Origin: VBCG01 sp044226535
Lineage (GTDB): Bacteria; Pseudomonadota; Gammaproteobacteria; Burkholderiales; Casimicrobiaceae
DNA: 64,000 bases
Direction of reading: 5' to 3'
Assembly (NCBI GenBank): GCA_044226535.1
Contig: JBGAGT010000019.1
Coordinates: 12,572 to 76,571, forward strand
The notes under the pieces were generated by a model that had not been told where the DNA came from, ran no database searches, and worked only from the letters and a program-made list of their open reading frames with translations. The translations under genes were made by a program, and so were the position numbers. This document shows, piece after piece, positions 30,031-38,994 of this stretch. Position 1 is the stretch's first letter, and each line of letters begins with the position of its first letter.

Positions 30031-31911
30031 TTGAACAACATCTTCAAGAACATCGGCATCTGGGTCGTCATCGTTTTCGTGATCCTGATCGTCGTCAAGC
30101 AGTTCGACGCGCGGCAGGGTCCCCGTGACAACCCCTCGTATTCCGAGTTCATGGACCAGGCCAAGGCCGGCAAGGTCGAGTCCGCGACCATCGAAGGCCG
30201 CAAGATCACCTGGGTGTCGACCGACAAGAAGAAGTTCGTCACCTACAGCCCGGGCGACATCTGGATGGTCGGCGACCTCGTCAAGGACGGCGTCAAGGTC
30301 GACGCCAAGCCCGAGGAGGAGCAGAGCTTCCTCGCGCAGGTGTTCATCTCCTGGTTCCCGATGCTGCTGCTCATCGGCGTGTGGATCTTCTTCATGCGCC
30401 AGATGCAGGGTGGCGGGCGCGGCGGCGCGTTCAGCTTCGGCAAGAGCAAGGCGCGCATGCTCGACGAGTCGAACAACACCGTCACCTTCGCCGACGTCGC
30501 GGGCTGCGACGAGGCCAAGGAGGAAGTGGCCGAGCTGGTCGAGTTCCTGCGCGACCCCTCCAAGTTCCAGAAGCTCGGCGGGCGCATCCCGCGCGGCGTG
30601 CTGATGGTCGGCTCGCCGGGCACCGGCAAGACGCTCCTCGCCAAGGCCATCGCCGGCGAGGCCAAGGTGCCGTTCTTCTCGATCTCGGGCTCCGACTTCG
30701 TCGAGATGTTCGTCGGCGTGGGTGCGGCGCGCGTGCGCGACATGTTCGAGCAGGCCAAGAAGAACGCGCCCTGCATCGTGTTCATCGACGAAATCGACGC
30801 GGTCGGGCGCCAGCGCGGCGCGGGCCTTGGCGGCGGCAACGACGAGCGCGAGCAGACGCTCAACCAGCTGCTGGTGGAGATGGACGGGTTCGAGGGCAAC
30901 TCGGGGGTGATCGTCATCGCCGCCACCAACCGCCCCGACGTCCTCGATCCCGCGCTGATGCGCCCGGGCCGCTTCGACCGCCAGGTGGTCGTTCCGCTGC
31001 CCGACATCCGCGGCCGCGAGCAGATCCTGCTGGTGCACATGCGCAAGGTGCCGATGTCCCCAGACGTCAACGCCGCGATCATCGCGCGCGGCACGCCGGG
31101 CTTCTCCGGCGCCGACCTCGCCAACCTCGTCAACGAGGCGGCGCTGTTCGCCGCACGCGGCAGCAAGCGGCTCGTCGACATGCACGACTTCGAGCGTGCC
31201 AAGGACAAGATCATCATGGGCGCCGAGCGCCGCTCGATGGTCATGGACGAGGAGGAACGCCGCAACACCGCCTACCACGAGTCCGGGCATGCGCTGATCG
31301 GCAAGCTCCTGCCCAAGCTCGACCCGGTGCACAAGGTGACCATCATCCCGCGCGGCCGCGCGCTGGGCGTGACCATGTCGCTGCCCGAGAAGGACAAGTA
31401 CAGCTACGACCGCGAGTACCTGCTGAACCAGATCTCCATGCTGTTCGGCGGGCGCATCGCCGAGGAGGAATTCATGGGCCAGCAGACCACCGGCGCCGCC
31501 AACGACTTCGAGCGCGCGACGCACATGGCGCGCGACATGGTCATGCGCTACGGCATGAGCGACGCGCTCGGCCCGGTGGTGTACGCCGAGGACGAGGGCG
31601 AGATCTTCCTCGGCCGCTCGATCACGCGCACCAACAACGTGTCGAGCCAGACGATGCTCAAGATCGAGACCGAGATCCGCCGCATCATCGACGAGCAGTA
31701 CGCGGTCGCCAGGAAGCTGATCGTCGACAACAGCGACAAGATGCACGCCATGGCCAAGGCGCTGCTCGAGTACGAGACCATCGACAGCGACCAGATCGAC
31801 GACATCCTCGCCGGGCGCCCGCCGAGGCTGCCGAAGGTGCCGGCCGGCGCCACGCCGCCGCCGTCGCCGCCCGCCGCGGGCAGCGCCGAGCCCTCGACCA
31901 ACCCCGCGTGA
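30031..31911 (+). CDS. ftsH: ATP-dependent zinc metalloprotease FtsH
   Basis: 626-residue membrane-anchored AAA+ protease degrading misfolded membrane proteins and regulators such as LpxC and RpoH in E. coli. Two membrane segments (IGIWVVIVFVILIVV and WFPMLLLIGVWIFFM) flank a periplasmic loop. Walker A is GSPGTGKT (194-201; usual GPPGTGKT), Walker B IVFIDEIDAVG, the SRH arginines are in RPGRFDRQV, and the zinc site is HESGH (416-420). The start is TTG 30031 with AAGGAG six bases upstream. The tail is Pro-rich. It overlaps folP by four bases. Confidence 0.97.
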   Translation: MNNIFKNIGIWVVIVFVILIVVKQFDARQGPRDNPSYSEFMDQAKAGKVESATIEGRKITWVSTDKKKFVTYSPGDIWMVGDLVKDGVKVDAKPEEEQSFLAQVFISWFPMLLLIGVWIFFMRQMQGGGRGGAFSFGKSKARMLDESNNTVTFADVAGCDEAKEEVAELVEFLRDPSKFQKLGGRIPRGVLMVGSPGTGKTLLAKAIAGEAKVPFFSISGSDFVEMFVGVGAARVRDMFEQAKKNAPCIVFIDEIDAVGRQRGAGLGGGNDEREQTLNQLLVEMDGFEGNSGVIVIAATNRPDVLDPALMRPGRFDRQVVVPLPDIRGREQILLVHMRKVPMSPDVNAAIIARGTPGFSGADLANLVNEAALFAARGSKRLVDMHDFERAKDKIIMGAERRSMVMDEEERRNTAYHESGHALIGKLLPKLDPVHKVTIIPRGRALGVTMSLPEKDKYSYDREYLLNQISMLFGGRIAEEEFMGQQTTGAANDFERATHMARDMVMRYGMSDALGPVVYAEDEGEIFLGRSITRTNNVSSQTMLKIETEIRRIIDEQYAVARKLIVDNSDKMHAMAKALLEYETIDSDQIDDILAGRPPRLPKVPAGATPPPSPPAAGSAEPSTNPA

Positions 31912-32735
31912 CGGTGCTTCGCCTGCGTGGCCGCGAGCTCGACCTCGCGGTCCCGCGGGTCATGGGCATCGTCAACGTCACCCCCGACTCGTTCGCCGAC
32001 GGCCGCGGCAGGCTCGACCTGCCGCGCGCCCTCGCGCAGGCGCGCGGGCAGCTCGCCGACGGCGCCGACATCGTCGACGTGGGCGGGGAGTCGACGCGGC
32101 CCGGCGCGATCCCGGTGCCCGTCGACGAGGAGCTCGCGCGCGTCGTGCCGGTGATCGAGGCGCTGGCCGCCGATGGCGCGGTCGTCTCGGTCGACACGAT
32201 GAAGTCCGAGGTGATGCGCGCCGCGCTCGACGCGGGGGCCGCGATGATCAACGACGTGCGCGCGCTGGCCGCGCCCGGTGCCGCGGCGATCGCCGCGGCG
32301 AGTGGCGCCGCGGCCTGCCTGATGCACATGCAGAACGACCCGGCGACCATGCAGCGCGAGCCGCGCTACGACGACGTGGTCGTCGAGGTGCGCGACTTCC
32401 TCGCCGCGCGCGCGGCGGCGGCGGTCGCCGCCGGGGTCTCGCGCGAGTCGATCGTGGTGGACCCCGGCTTCGGCTTCGGCAAGACGCTGGCGCATAATCT
32501 CGCGCTGGTGCGCGCGCTGCCGCGTATCGCGGCGCTGGGCTACCCGGTGCTCGTAGGGCTTTCGCGCAAGGCGAGCATTGGCGCGATCACCGGGCGCGCG
32601 GTTGGCGAGCGCATGGCGGGCAGCGTGGCGGCGGCGATCGCCGCCGTCGCGCGCGGCGCGTCGATCGTCCGCGTGCACGACGTGCGCGAGACCGTCGACG
32701 CGCTGCGCGTATGGCGGGCTATCCAACAGGAATAG
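31908..32735 (+). CDS. folP: Dihydropteroate synthase
   Basis: 275-residue TIM barrel joining p-aminobenzoate to the pterin pyrophosphate in folate synthesis; the sulfonamide target. Signatures: VMGIVNVTPDSFADGR (loop 1, pterin site), DVGGESTRPGA (loop 2) and VGLSRKASIGAI (the SRK motif). The catalytic-site Asn is in INDVRAL. GTG 31908 overlaps the ftsH stop (GTGA), so translation is coupled. The ftsH-folP-glmM order is conserved in proteobacteria. No insertions of the kind seen in sulfonamide-resistant enzymes are evident by eye. Confidence 0.95.
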   Translation: MTVLRLRGRELDLAVPRVMGIVNVTPDSFADGRGRLDLPRALAQARGQLADGADIVDVGGESTRPGAIPVPVDEELARVVPVIEALAADGAVVSVDTMKSEVMRAALDAGAAMINDVRALAAPGAAAIAAASGAAACLMHMQNDPATMQREPRYDDVVVEVRDFLAARAAAAVAAGVSRESIVVDPGFGFGKTLAHNLALVRALPRIAALGYPVLVGLSRKASIGAITGRAVGERMAGSVAAAIAAVARGASIVRVHDVRETVDALRVWRAIQQE

Positions 32736-32739
32736 GGCC

Positions 32740-34161
32740 ATGGCACAGCGCAAGTACTTCGGCACCGACGGCGTGCGCGGACGCGTGGGCGAGGCCCCGA
32801 TCACGCCCGAGCTGGTGATGCACCTGGGCTACGCCGCGGGCAGGGTGCTCGCGCAGGGCGCGGCGCACGATGCCGTGGCGGGTGCCGCCCAGGCCGGCGG
32901 CATCCACGGCAGCGGCGCCCGCGCAGACGGCGAGCGTCCCGGGGTGCTGATCGGCAAGGACACGCGCATCTCCGGCTACCTGCTCGAGGCCTCGCTCGAG
33001 GCGGGCCTTTCCGCAGCCGGCGTCGACGTCTACCTCTGCGGCCCGCTGCCCACGCCGGGCATCGCGCACCTCACGCGCGCGCTGCGGCTCGCCGCCGGCA
33101 TCGTGGTCAGCGCGTCGCACAATCCCTACGACGACAACGGCATCAAGTTCTTCGCCGGCGACGGCGCCAAGCTCGCCGACGCGACCGAGCTCGCCATCGA
33201 GCGCGCGATGGAGTCCCCGATCGCCTGCGTGCCGTCGGCCTCGCTCGGCAAGGCGCGGCGCGTCGACGACGCGGCCGGACGCTATATCGAGTTCTGCAAG
33301 AGCACCTTCCCCAACGAGCTCGACTTGAAGGGCCGCAGGATCGTCGTCGACTGCGCGCACGGTGCGGCCTACCACGTCGCGCCGACGGTGCTGCGCGAGC
33401 TCGGCGCCGACGTGATCGCGGTGGCCGCCGAGCCCGACGGCGTCAACATCAACGCCGGCGTCGGCGCGACGCACCCCGGCCACCTGTCGGCGAAGGTCCG
33501 CGAGCACCGCGCCGACCTGGGTATCGCGCTCGACGGCGACGGCGACCGGCTGGTCGTCGCCGACGCGCAGGGGCGCAGCTACGACGGCGACGAGCTCCTG
33601 TACGTCATCGCGCGCGACTACCAGCGGCGCGGCGCGCTTGCCGGCGGCGTGGTGGGCACGCAGATGAGCAACCTCGGCTTCGAGCAGGCACTCTCGCGGC
33701 ACGGCATTCCGCTCGAGCGCGCCAAGGTCGGCGACCGCTACGTGCTCGAGCGGATGGTCGAGAGGTCCTGGCGCCTGGGCGGCGAGAACTCGGGCCACAT
33801 CATCTGCCTCGACAAGCACACCACCGGCGACGCGATCATCGCCGCGCTGTCGGTGCTGCGCGCGATGATCGAGGCGGGGCAGACGCTGGCCGAGCTCACC
33901 GCGCAACTCGTGCTGTTCCCCCAGCACATGATCAACGTGCCGCTGCGCCGCGGCGTGGACTGGCACGCCGACGGCGAGGTACTGAAGGCCGAGCGTGCGG
34001 CGACCAGCGCGCTGGGCAGCACGGGGCGCGTGCTGCTGCGGCCCTCGGGTACCGAACCCGTGCTGCGCATCATGGTCGAGGCGCGCGACGCCGCGCTCGC
34101 GCGCTCGCATGCCGAGGCGCTGGCGGAGACCATCGCGCGCGTGGCGGGCCAGCGCCTGTAG
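32740..34161 (+). CDS. glmM: Phosphoglucosamine mutase with an N-terminal-domain insertion
   Basis: Interconverts glucosamine-6- and glucosamine-1-phosphate on the way to UDP-GlcNAc. The start YFGTDGVRGRVGEAPITPE is diagnostic. The phosphoserine loop SASHNPYDDNG places the active serine at residue 126, the magnesium loop is DGDGDR, and the C-terminal RPSGTEPVLRIMVE binds phosphate. 473 residues against 445 in E. coli. The difference is a low-complexity insertion of about 24 residues before GVLIGKDTRISG (AAHDAVAGAAQAGGIHGSGA and on), which also explains the shift from Ser102. It starts five bases after folP. Confidence 0.95.
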   Translation: MAQRKYFGTDGVRGRVGEAPITPELVMHLGYAAGRVLAQGAAHDAVAGAAQAGGIHGSGARADGERPGVLIGKDTRISGYLLEASLEAGLSAAGVDVYLCGPLPTPGIAHLTRALRLAAGIVVSASHNPYDDNGIKFFAGDGAKLADATELAIERAMESPIACVPSASLGKARRVDDAAGRYIEFCKSTFPNELDLKGRRIVVDCAHGAAYHVAPTVLRELGADVIAVAAEPDGVNINAGVGATHPGHLSAKVREHRADLGIALDGDGDRLVVADAQGRSYDGDELLYVIARDYQRRGALAGGVVGTQMSNLGFEQALSRHGIPLERAKVGDRYVLERMVERSWRLGGENSGHIICLDKHTTGDAIIAALSVLRAMIEAGQTLAELTAQLVLFPQHMINVPLRRGVDWHADGEVLKAERAATSALGSTGRVLLRPSGTEPVLRIMVEARDAALARSHAEALAETIARVAGQRL

Positions 34162-34289
34162 CGCGGGACGCGGGCCGGCGCTGCCCCGTCGCGCACACCG
34201 TTGCGCGCGCCGCACGTGCCGATCGTCGCGCGCGGCGCAACGGAATGTGCAGCCAGCGTGAAATCGGCGCCGCGCGCGGTCCCCGTGGC

Positions 34290-34318
34290 TTGCGGCCTGC
34301 AGTGGCCGTTCCGACAAT
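34290..34318 (+). promoter_or_regulatory. Promoter of the baeSR-like pair
   Basis: TTGCGG (34290-34295) and GACAAT (34313-34318) are 17 bp apart. GTG 34325 lies exactly six bases later, so transcription would start at or next to the start codon. The 160 bp upstream of it, after glmM, show no other clear feature. Confidence 0.55.
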
Positions 34319-34324
34319 GTCGCC

Positions 34325-35803
34325 GTGAAGATCGGGATCCGCGGAAAGCTTTTCCTCGCGCTGCTCGCGACGGGCGTCACCATCGCCATCGGCGTGGTCG
34401 TTGCCGAGCGCATCGCGTTCGAGACGGGATTCCGCGCCTACCTGCGCGAGCGCGAGGCCGCGCGGCTCGCGACGCTCGCCGAAACGCTGGCCCAGCACTG
34501 GCGCACCGACGGCAACTTCGATGCCTACCGCGGCGACGGCCGCGCCTGGCGGGCGCTGGCGCGCGAGACGATGCTGCCCGAGCGCTGGCGCGAGGGCGCG
34601 CCGGGGCCGCGTCCGGGCTTCGGCGCCGGCAGCGCGCCGCAAGCGGGGTTCGACGACGCCCATGGGCCGCGCGAGGGCGAACCGCTGCCGGGAGGCGAGG
34701 GCCCGCGCGGGCCACCGGGGCCGCCGGTGGTGCTGCTCGACGCGCAGCGCAGGCCCGTCGCCGGCGGTCCTGCGCGCGCCGCCGAGACCTTCCGGCCGAT
34801 CGAGGTCGACGGCAAGGTCGTCGGCTACCTCGCGGGCGACCTCTTCACGCCGCGCGTCGGCGAAGCCGAGCAGCGCCTGCAGCGCAGCCTTTTCCAGGCG
34901 GCCGCGGTGATCCTCGTCTTCGCGCTGCTGCTCGCGGCGGTGGCGGCCTGGGTGCTCGCGCCCGGCGTGCTCGCGCCGCTGCGCAGGCTCGCGTCGGCGA
35001 CGCATCGCGTGGCCTCCGGCGACTACGCCGTGCGCGTCGAGCAAACCACGCGCGACGAGGTCGGCGCGCTGGTCTCCGACTTCAACCGGCTCGCCGAGGC
35101 GCTGCAGCGCACCGACACGCAGCGGCGCGAAGTGATGGCCGACCTGTCGCACGAGCTGCGCACCCCGCTTGCGATCCTGCGCGGCGAGCTCGAGGCGCTC
35201 GAGGACGGCATCCGCACGATGACTCCGGAGAGGCTGCGCTCGCTGCAGGCGGAGGTCGCGACGCTGGGCAAGCTGGTCGACGACCTCTACGACATCTCAC
35301 TCGCCGACGTCGGCGCCTTGAGGCTCGCGCGCGAGCCGCTGGTGCTCGGCGGTGTCGTCGAGACGGCGCTCGCGGCCTTCGCCACGCGGCTCGCCTCGCG
35401 CGGCATCGCCGTCGCGCGCGAGGGGCTCGACGCGCGCATCGTCGTCGCGGGCGACGCGGCGCGGCTGACGCAGGTGCTGAACAACCTGCTCGAGAACTCG
35501 GCGCGCTACGTGGCTGGTGGCGCGACGCTGCGCGTCGCGCTTCGCCGCGAAAGGGACGTCGCGAGGCTGACGCTCGAGGACAGCGGGCCCGGCGTTCCCG
35601 ACGACGCGCTGCCGCGCCTCTTCGACCGCCTGTTCCGCGTCGAGCGCTCGCGGGCGCGCGAGTCGGGCGGCGCGGGCCTCGGGCTCGCGCTCTGCCGGAG
35701 CATCGTCGAGGCGCACGGCGGTACCATCGCCGCGAGACGTTCCGCGCTGGGCGGGCTCGCCATCGACATCGTGCTGCCCTGCGCGGCGGGAGACGACGCA
35801 TGA
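34325..35803 (+). CDS. baeS: Sensor histidine kinase, BaeS-like
   Basis: 492-residue membrane kinase. The first membrane helix (GKLFLALLATGVTIAIGVVVAE) and the second (AAAVILVFALLLAAVAAWVLAP) frame a periplasmic domain of about 160 residues; its middle is unusually Gly/Pro-rich (EGAPGPRPGFGAGSAPQAGF). HAMP follows, then the H-box SHELRTPLAILRGELEALEDG (phospho-His), N-box LNNLLENSARY, and G-boxes DSGPGV and GGAGLGLAL. The H-box region closely resembles E. coli BaeS, an envelope-stress sensor. GTG start, possibly leaderless. Overlaps its regulator by four bases. No efflux genes are adjacent. Confidence 0.85.
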   Translation: MKIGIRGKLFLALLATGVTIAIGVVVAERIAFETGFRAYLREREAARLATLAETLAQHWRTDGNFDAYRGDGRAWRALARETMLPERWREGAPGPRPGFGAGSAPQAGFDDAHGPREGEPLPGGEGPRGPPGPPVVLLDAQRRPVAGGPARAAETFRPIEVDGKVVGYLAGDLFTPRVGEAEQRLQRSLFQAAAVILVFALLLAAVAAWVLAPGVLAPLRRLASATHRVASGDYAVRVEQTTRDEVGALVSDFNRLAEALQRTDTQRREVMADLSHELRTPLAILRGELEALEDGIRTMTPERLRSLQAEVATLGKLVDDLYDISLADVGALRLAREPLVLGGVVETALAAFATRLASRGIAVAREGLDARIVVAGDAARLTQVLNNLLENSARYVAGGATLRVALRRERDVARLTLEDSGPGVPDDALPRLFDRLFRVERSRARESGGAGLGLALCRSIVEAHGGTIAARRSALGGLAIDIVLPCAAGDDA

Positions 35804-36465
35804 GCGCCGGCGACATCCTGATCGTCGAGGACGAGCCGAAGCTCGCCGCGCTGGTCGCCGACTACCTCGGCGCGGCGTCGTTCGCGACGCGCATCGTCGC
35901 CGACGGCGCCGCGGTGGCCGACGCGGTGCGCGGCCAGCCGCCCGACCTCGTGCTGCTGGACCTGATGCTGCCCGGCAAGGACGGCATGAGCGTCTGCAGG
36001 GAGCTGCGCAGCTTCTCCGACGTGCCGATCGTGATGATGACGGCGCGCGTCGAGGAGATCGACCGCCTGCTCGGACTCGAGCTCGGCGCCGACGACTACA
36101 TCTGCAAGCCCTTCAGCACCCGCGAGCTGGTGGCGCGCGTCAAGGCGATCCTGCGCCGTGCGAGGGGCAGCGCGGCCGCGCAGCGCGTGGCGATCGACGT
36201 GGACCGCCACGAGGCGCGCATCGACGGCAGGCTGCTGCCGCTGACGCCCGTCGAGTTCAGGCTCTTGCGGATGCTGGCCGAGAAGCCGGGCCGCGTGCTG
36301 TCGCGCGAGCGCGTGCTCGAGGGCCTCTACGACGACCGCCGCGTGGTCACCGACCGTACCGTCGACAGCCACGTGAAGAACCTCCGGCGCAAGCTCAAGG
36401 ACGCGGGCGTCGACGAGGAGATCGTGCGCTCCATCTACGGCGTCGGCTACAAGCTGGAGCTCTAG
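35800..36465 (+). CDS. baeR: OmpR-family response regulator, BaeR-like
   Basis: 221 residues: receiver domain with acidic pocket (VEDE), phospho-Asp in LVLLDLMLPGKDG, Thr in MMTARVEEIDRLLGL and Lys in YICKPFS, then an OmpR/PhoB winged helix (TPVEFRLLRMLAEKPGRVLS, DRTVDSHVKNLRRKLKDAG). The receiver (ILIVEDEPKLAALVADYL, EIDRLLGLELGADDYICKP) and YDDRRVVTDRTVDSH closely match E. coli BaeR, which activates envelope-stress efflux genes. ATG 35800 overlaps the kinase stop. Targets are not visible in the window. Confidence 0.88.
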   Translation: MSAGDILIVEDEPKLAALVADYLGAASFATRIVADGAAVADAVRGQPPDLVLLDLMLPGKDGMSVCRELRSFSDVPIVMMTARVEEIDRLLGLELGADDYICKPFSTRELVARVKAILRRARGSAAAQRVAIDVDRHEARIDGRLLPLTPVEFRLLRMLAEKPGRVLSRERVLEGLYDDRRVVTDRTVDSHVKNLRRKLKDAGVDEEIVRSIYGVGYKLEL

Positions 36466-36766
36466 GCTGCGCAGACCGCCGGCGTGGCTGCGAGCCGCTC
36501 GAATCGGGTGCCCGCGGGAAGGGGTCCCGCGCCGATGAAGGGCCTTCCGTCGTCGATCGCGTCGCGTTGGGGGGGATACGCGATGCCGCGATCGACGAGG
36601 AGGGCACGGATCGAAGCCTACGCCGCGATTTCGCAGCAACTGTGGAGAAGCGCGCAAGACATTGCGGATCGTCGTGTCGCGATCGTCGCCGCACGGCGAC
36701 AGCCGATAGATCGCGGACGTCCATCCCCATAACCCGCGCGTGCACCGCGACCGCGCGATGCGCTCG
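36466..36766. other. Intergenic stretch without recognisable gene
   Basis: About 300 bp between baeR and relA. No ORF with convincing coding character, RNA fold or repeat from elsewhere in the window is visible. Local GC is a little lower near 36620-36700. It may hold relA control sequences. Confidence 0.4.
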
Positions 36767-36772
36767 TATAAT
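36767..36772 (+). promoter_or_regulatory. TATAAT of relA
   Basis: A perfect TATAAT exactly six bases before ATG 36779 implies a leaderless relA mRNA. No recognisable -35 is present at 16-18 bp. Confidence 0.55.
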
Positions 36773-36778
36773 CGGCGC

Positions 36779-38989
36779 ATGGCGGCGCTGGTGCACAACG
36801 AGGCTTCGCGGCCCGCCGCGCTCGAGGCGTGGCGCGAATCGTTGCGCCAGGGCTACGCGGCGGCCGACGCCGACGCGCTCGTCGCAACGGCTCAGGCCGT
36901 GGTCGAGCGCGCCGGCGAGGCGCGCACGGCCGACGGCCAGTCGCTCGCCGGCCGCGCGCTCACCCTTGCGTCGATTCTCGCCGACCTGAAGCTCGATCCG
37001 CCCACGCTGCACGCGGGCCTGCTGGCACCGCTCGCGCAAGCGGGGCTGCTCGACCTCGAGACGCTGGCGCAGCGCCACGGTGCCGACGTGGCGATGCTGG
37101 TCACCGGCGTCGCGCGCATGGACGAGATCCGTGCGGCCCCCGCCGCCGTGGCGGCGGCCGAGCGCGAGGCGCAGGCCGAGAAGCTGCGCAAGATGCTGCT
37201 GGCGATGGTCGCCGACATCCGCGTGGTGCTGATCAAGCTCGCCGAGCGGACGGCCGCCCTGCGCTTCCTGGTGAACGGCGACGAGGCGATGCGCCGCGCG
37301 GCGGCGCGCGACGTCGTCGACCTGTTCGCCCCGCTGGCCAATCGCCTCGGCGTCTGGCAGTTGAAATGGGAGCTCGAGGACCTCGCCTTGCGCTCGCTGG
37401 AGCCCGACACCTACAAGCGCATCGCGCGCTTGCTCGACGAGCGCCGCATCGACCGGGAGCGCTACATCGCGGACGTGGTGGAGACCCTGAAGCGCGAGCT
37501 TGCCGCGGCGGGGATCCGCGCCGAGGTCACGGGGCGCCCGAAGCACATCCACAGCATCTGGAAGAAGATGCAGCGCAAGCAGGTGGGGATCGAGGCGCTG
37601 TACGACATCCGCGCGGTGCGCGTGCTGGTCGACGAGGTGAAGGACTGCTACGCCGCGCTCGGCATCGTGCACCACCTGTGGACGCCGCTCGCCGACGAGT
37701 TCGACGACTACATCGCCAAGCCCAAGTCCAACGAATACCGCTCGCTGCACACTGCCGTGACCGGGCCCGACGGGCGCGCGCTCGAGGTGCAGATCCGCAC
37801 GCGCGACATGCACCAGCATTCCGAGTACGGCGTTGCCGCGCACTGGCGCTACAAGGAAGGCAGCGCCGTGGCGAAGCGCGGGGACCCGGGCTTCGACGAG
37901 AAGATCGCCTGGCTGCGGCAGATCCTCGACTGGCGGGACAGCGTGGCGGCGAGCGGCGACCTGGTCTCGGCGTTCCGCAACAGCCTGTTCACCGAGTCGA
38001 TCTACGTGCTCACGCCGCAGGGCAAGGTGATCGACCTGCCGCAGGGCGCGACGCCGGTCGACTTCGCCTATGCCGTGCACACCAACCTCGGCCACCGCTG
38101 CCGCGGCGCGCGCGTCGACGGCCAGATGGTCCCGCTCGACACGCGGCTCTCCAATGGCCAGCAGGTCGACATCATCACGGTCAAGGAGGGCGGCCCCTCG
38201 CGCGACTGGCTCAATCCCGAGCTCGGCTACGTCGTCAGCCACCGCGCGCGGGCCAAGGTGCGGCAGTGGTTCAAGGCGCAGCAGCTCGAGACCACCATCG
38301 CGCAGGGCCGCGCGATGGTCGAGCGCGAGCTGGCGCGGCTCGGCCAGACGGCGCTCAAGCTCGACGCCGTCTCCGCCAAGGCGGGCTTCGCCAGGACCGA
38401 CGATTTCTTCGCCGCGTTCGCGCGCGACGACATCAACTCGCGCCAGGTGCAACTCGCCATCCAGGCCGTTGCGCAGCCGGGTGCGGCGCCCGCGCCCGCC
38501 GCGGTCGAGGACGCCGTCGAGACCAGGGTCGCGCGCTCGGCCGGCTCGGGCAGCGGCATCCTGGTGGTCGGCGTCGACCGGCTGATGACCGCGCTGGCGC
38601 GCTGCTGCAAGCCGGCGCCGCCCGATCCCATCGTCGGCTTCATCACGCGCGGCAAGGGCGTGACCATCCATCGCGCGGGCTGCAGCAACGTCGCGCGCAT
38701 CCGCGAGCGCGAGCCCGAGCGGCTGATCGAGGCCAACTGGGGCGCGGCGCGCGAGGAGCTCTTCCCCGTCGACATCGTCATCGAGGCGATGGACCGCCAG
38801 GGGCTGCTGCGCGACATCTCGGAAGTGCTGTCGCGCGAGAAGATCAACGTGACCGCGGCGCGCACGCTGACGCGCAACCTGCAGTCGCACATGGCCTTCA
38901 CCGTGGAGGTGCCGGGGCTTGAGGCGCTGCGGCGCGCGCTGGCGCTGGTGCGCGACGTGCCGGGCGTGCTGTCGGCGGGGCGGCGCTAG
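36779..38989 (+). CDS. relA: (p)ppGpp synthetase RelA
   Basis: 736 residues. The pseudo-hydrolase domain lacks the HDxxED motif of SpoT. The synthetase domain has GRPKHIHSIWKKM, EFDDYIAKPKSNEYRSLH (from residue 307) and EVQIRT (336-341), the RelA-type residues. TGS (SIYVLTPQGKVIDLPQGATPVDFAYAVHT), a conserved-cysteine region (ARCCKPAPPDPIVGFITRGKGVTIHR) and ACT (EAMDRQGLLRDISEVLSREK) follow. It senses uncharged tRNA on stalled ribosomes and makes the alarmone; hydrolysis must come from a SpoT elsewhere. ATG 36779 begins MAALVHNEAS, six bases after TATAAT. Convergent with msrB, five bases apart. Confidence 0.95.
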   Translation: MAALVHNEASRPAALEAWRESLRQGYAAADADALVATAQAVVERAGEARTADGQSLAGRALTLASILADLKLDPPTLHAGLLAPLAQAGLLDLETLAQRHGADVAMLVTGVARMDEIRAAPAAVAAAEREAQAEKLRKMLLAMVADIRVVLIKLAERTAALRFLVNGDEAMRRAAARDVVDLFAPLANRLGVWQLKWELEDLALRSLEPDTYKRIARLLDERRIDRERYIADVVETLKRELAAAGIRAEVTGRPKHIHSIWKKMQRKQVGIEALYDIRAVRVLVDEVKDCYAALGIVHHLWTPLADEFDDYIAKPKSNEYRSLHTAVTGPDGRALEVQIRTRDMHQHSEYGVAAHWRYKEGSAVAKRGDPGFDEKIAWLRQILDWRDSVAASGDLVSAFRNSLFTESIYVLTPQGKVIDLPQGATPVDFAYAVHTNLGHRCRGARVDGQMVPLDTRLSNGQQVDIITVKEGGPSRDWLNPELGYVVSHRARAKVRQWFKAQQLETTIAQGRAMVERELARLGQTALKLDAVSAKAGFARTDDFFAAFARDDINSRQVQLAIQAVAQPGAAPAPAAVEDAVETRVARSAGSGSGILVVGVDRLMTALARCCKPAPPDPIVGFITRGKGVTIHRAGCSNVARIREREPERLIEANWGAAREELFPVDIVIEAMDRQGLLRDISEVLSREKINVTAARTLTRNLQSHMAFTVEVPGLEALRRALALVRDVPGVLSAGRR

Positions 38990-38994
38990 GGCGC

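Noticed and set aside
36466..36766. Short frames in the baeR-relA gap as a small gene
   Set aside because: No ribosome-binding site, no family resemblance, and competing frames of equal length in this GC-rich DNA.
36779..38989. SpoT (bifunctional) instead of RelA
   Set aside because: The HDxxED hydrolase motif is missing and EFDDY plus EVQIRT are RelA-type.
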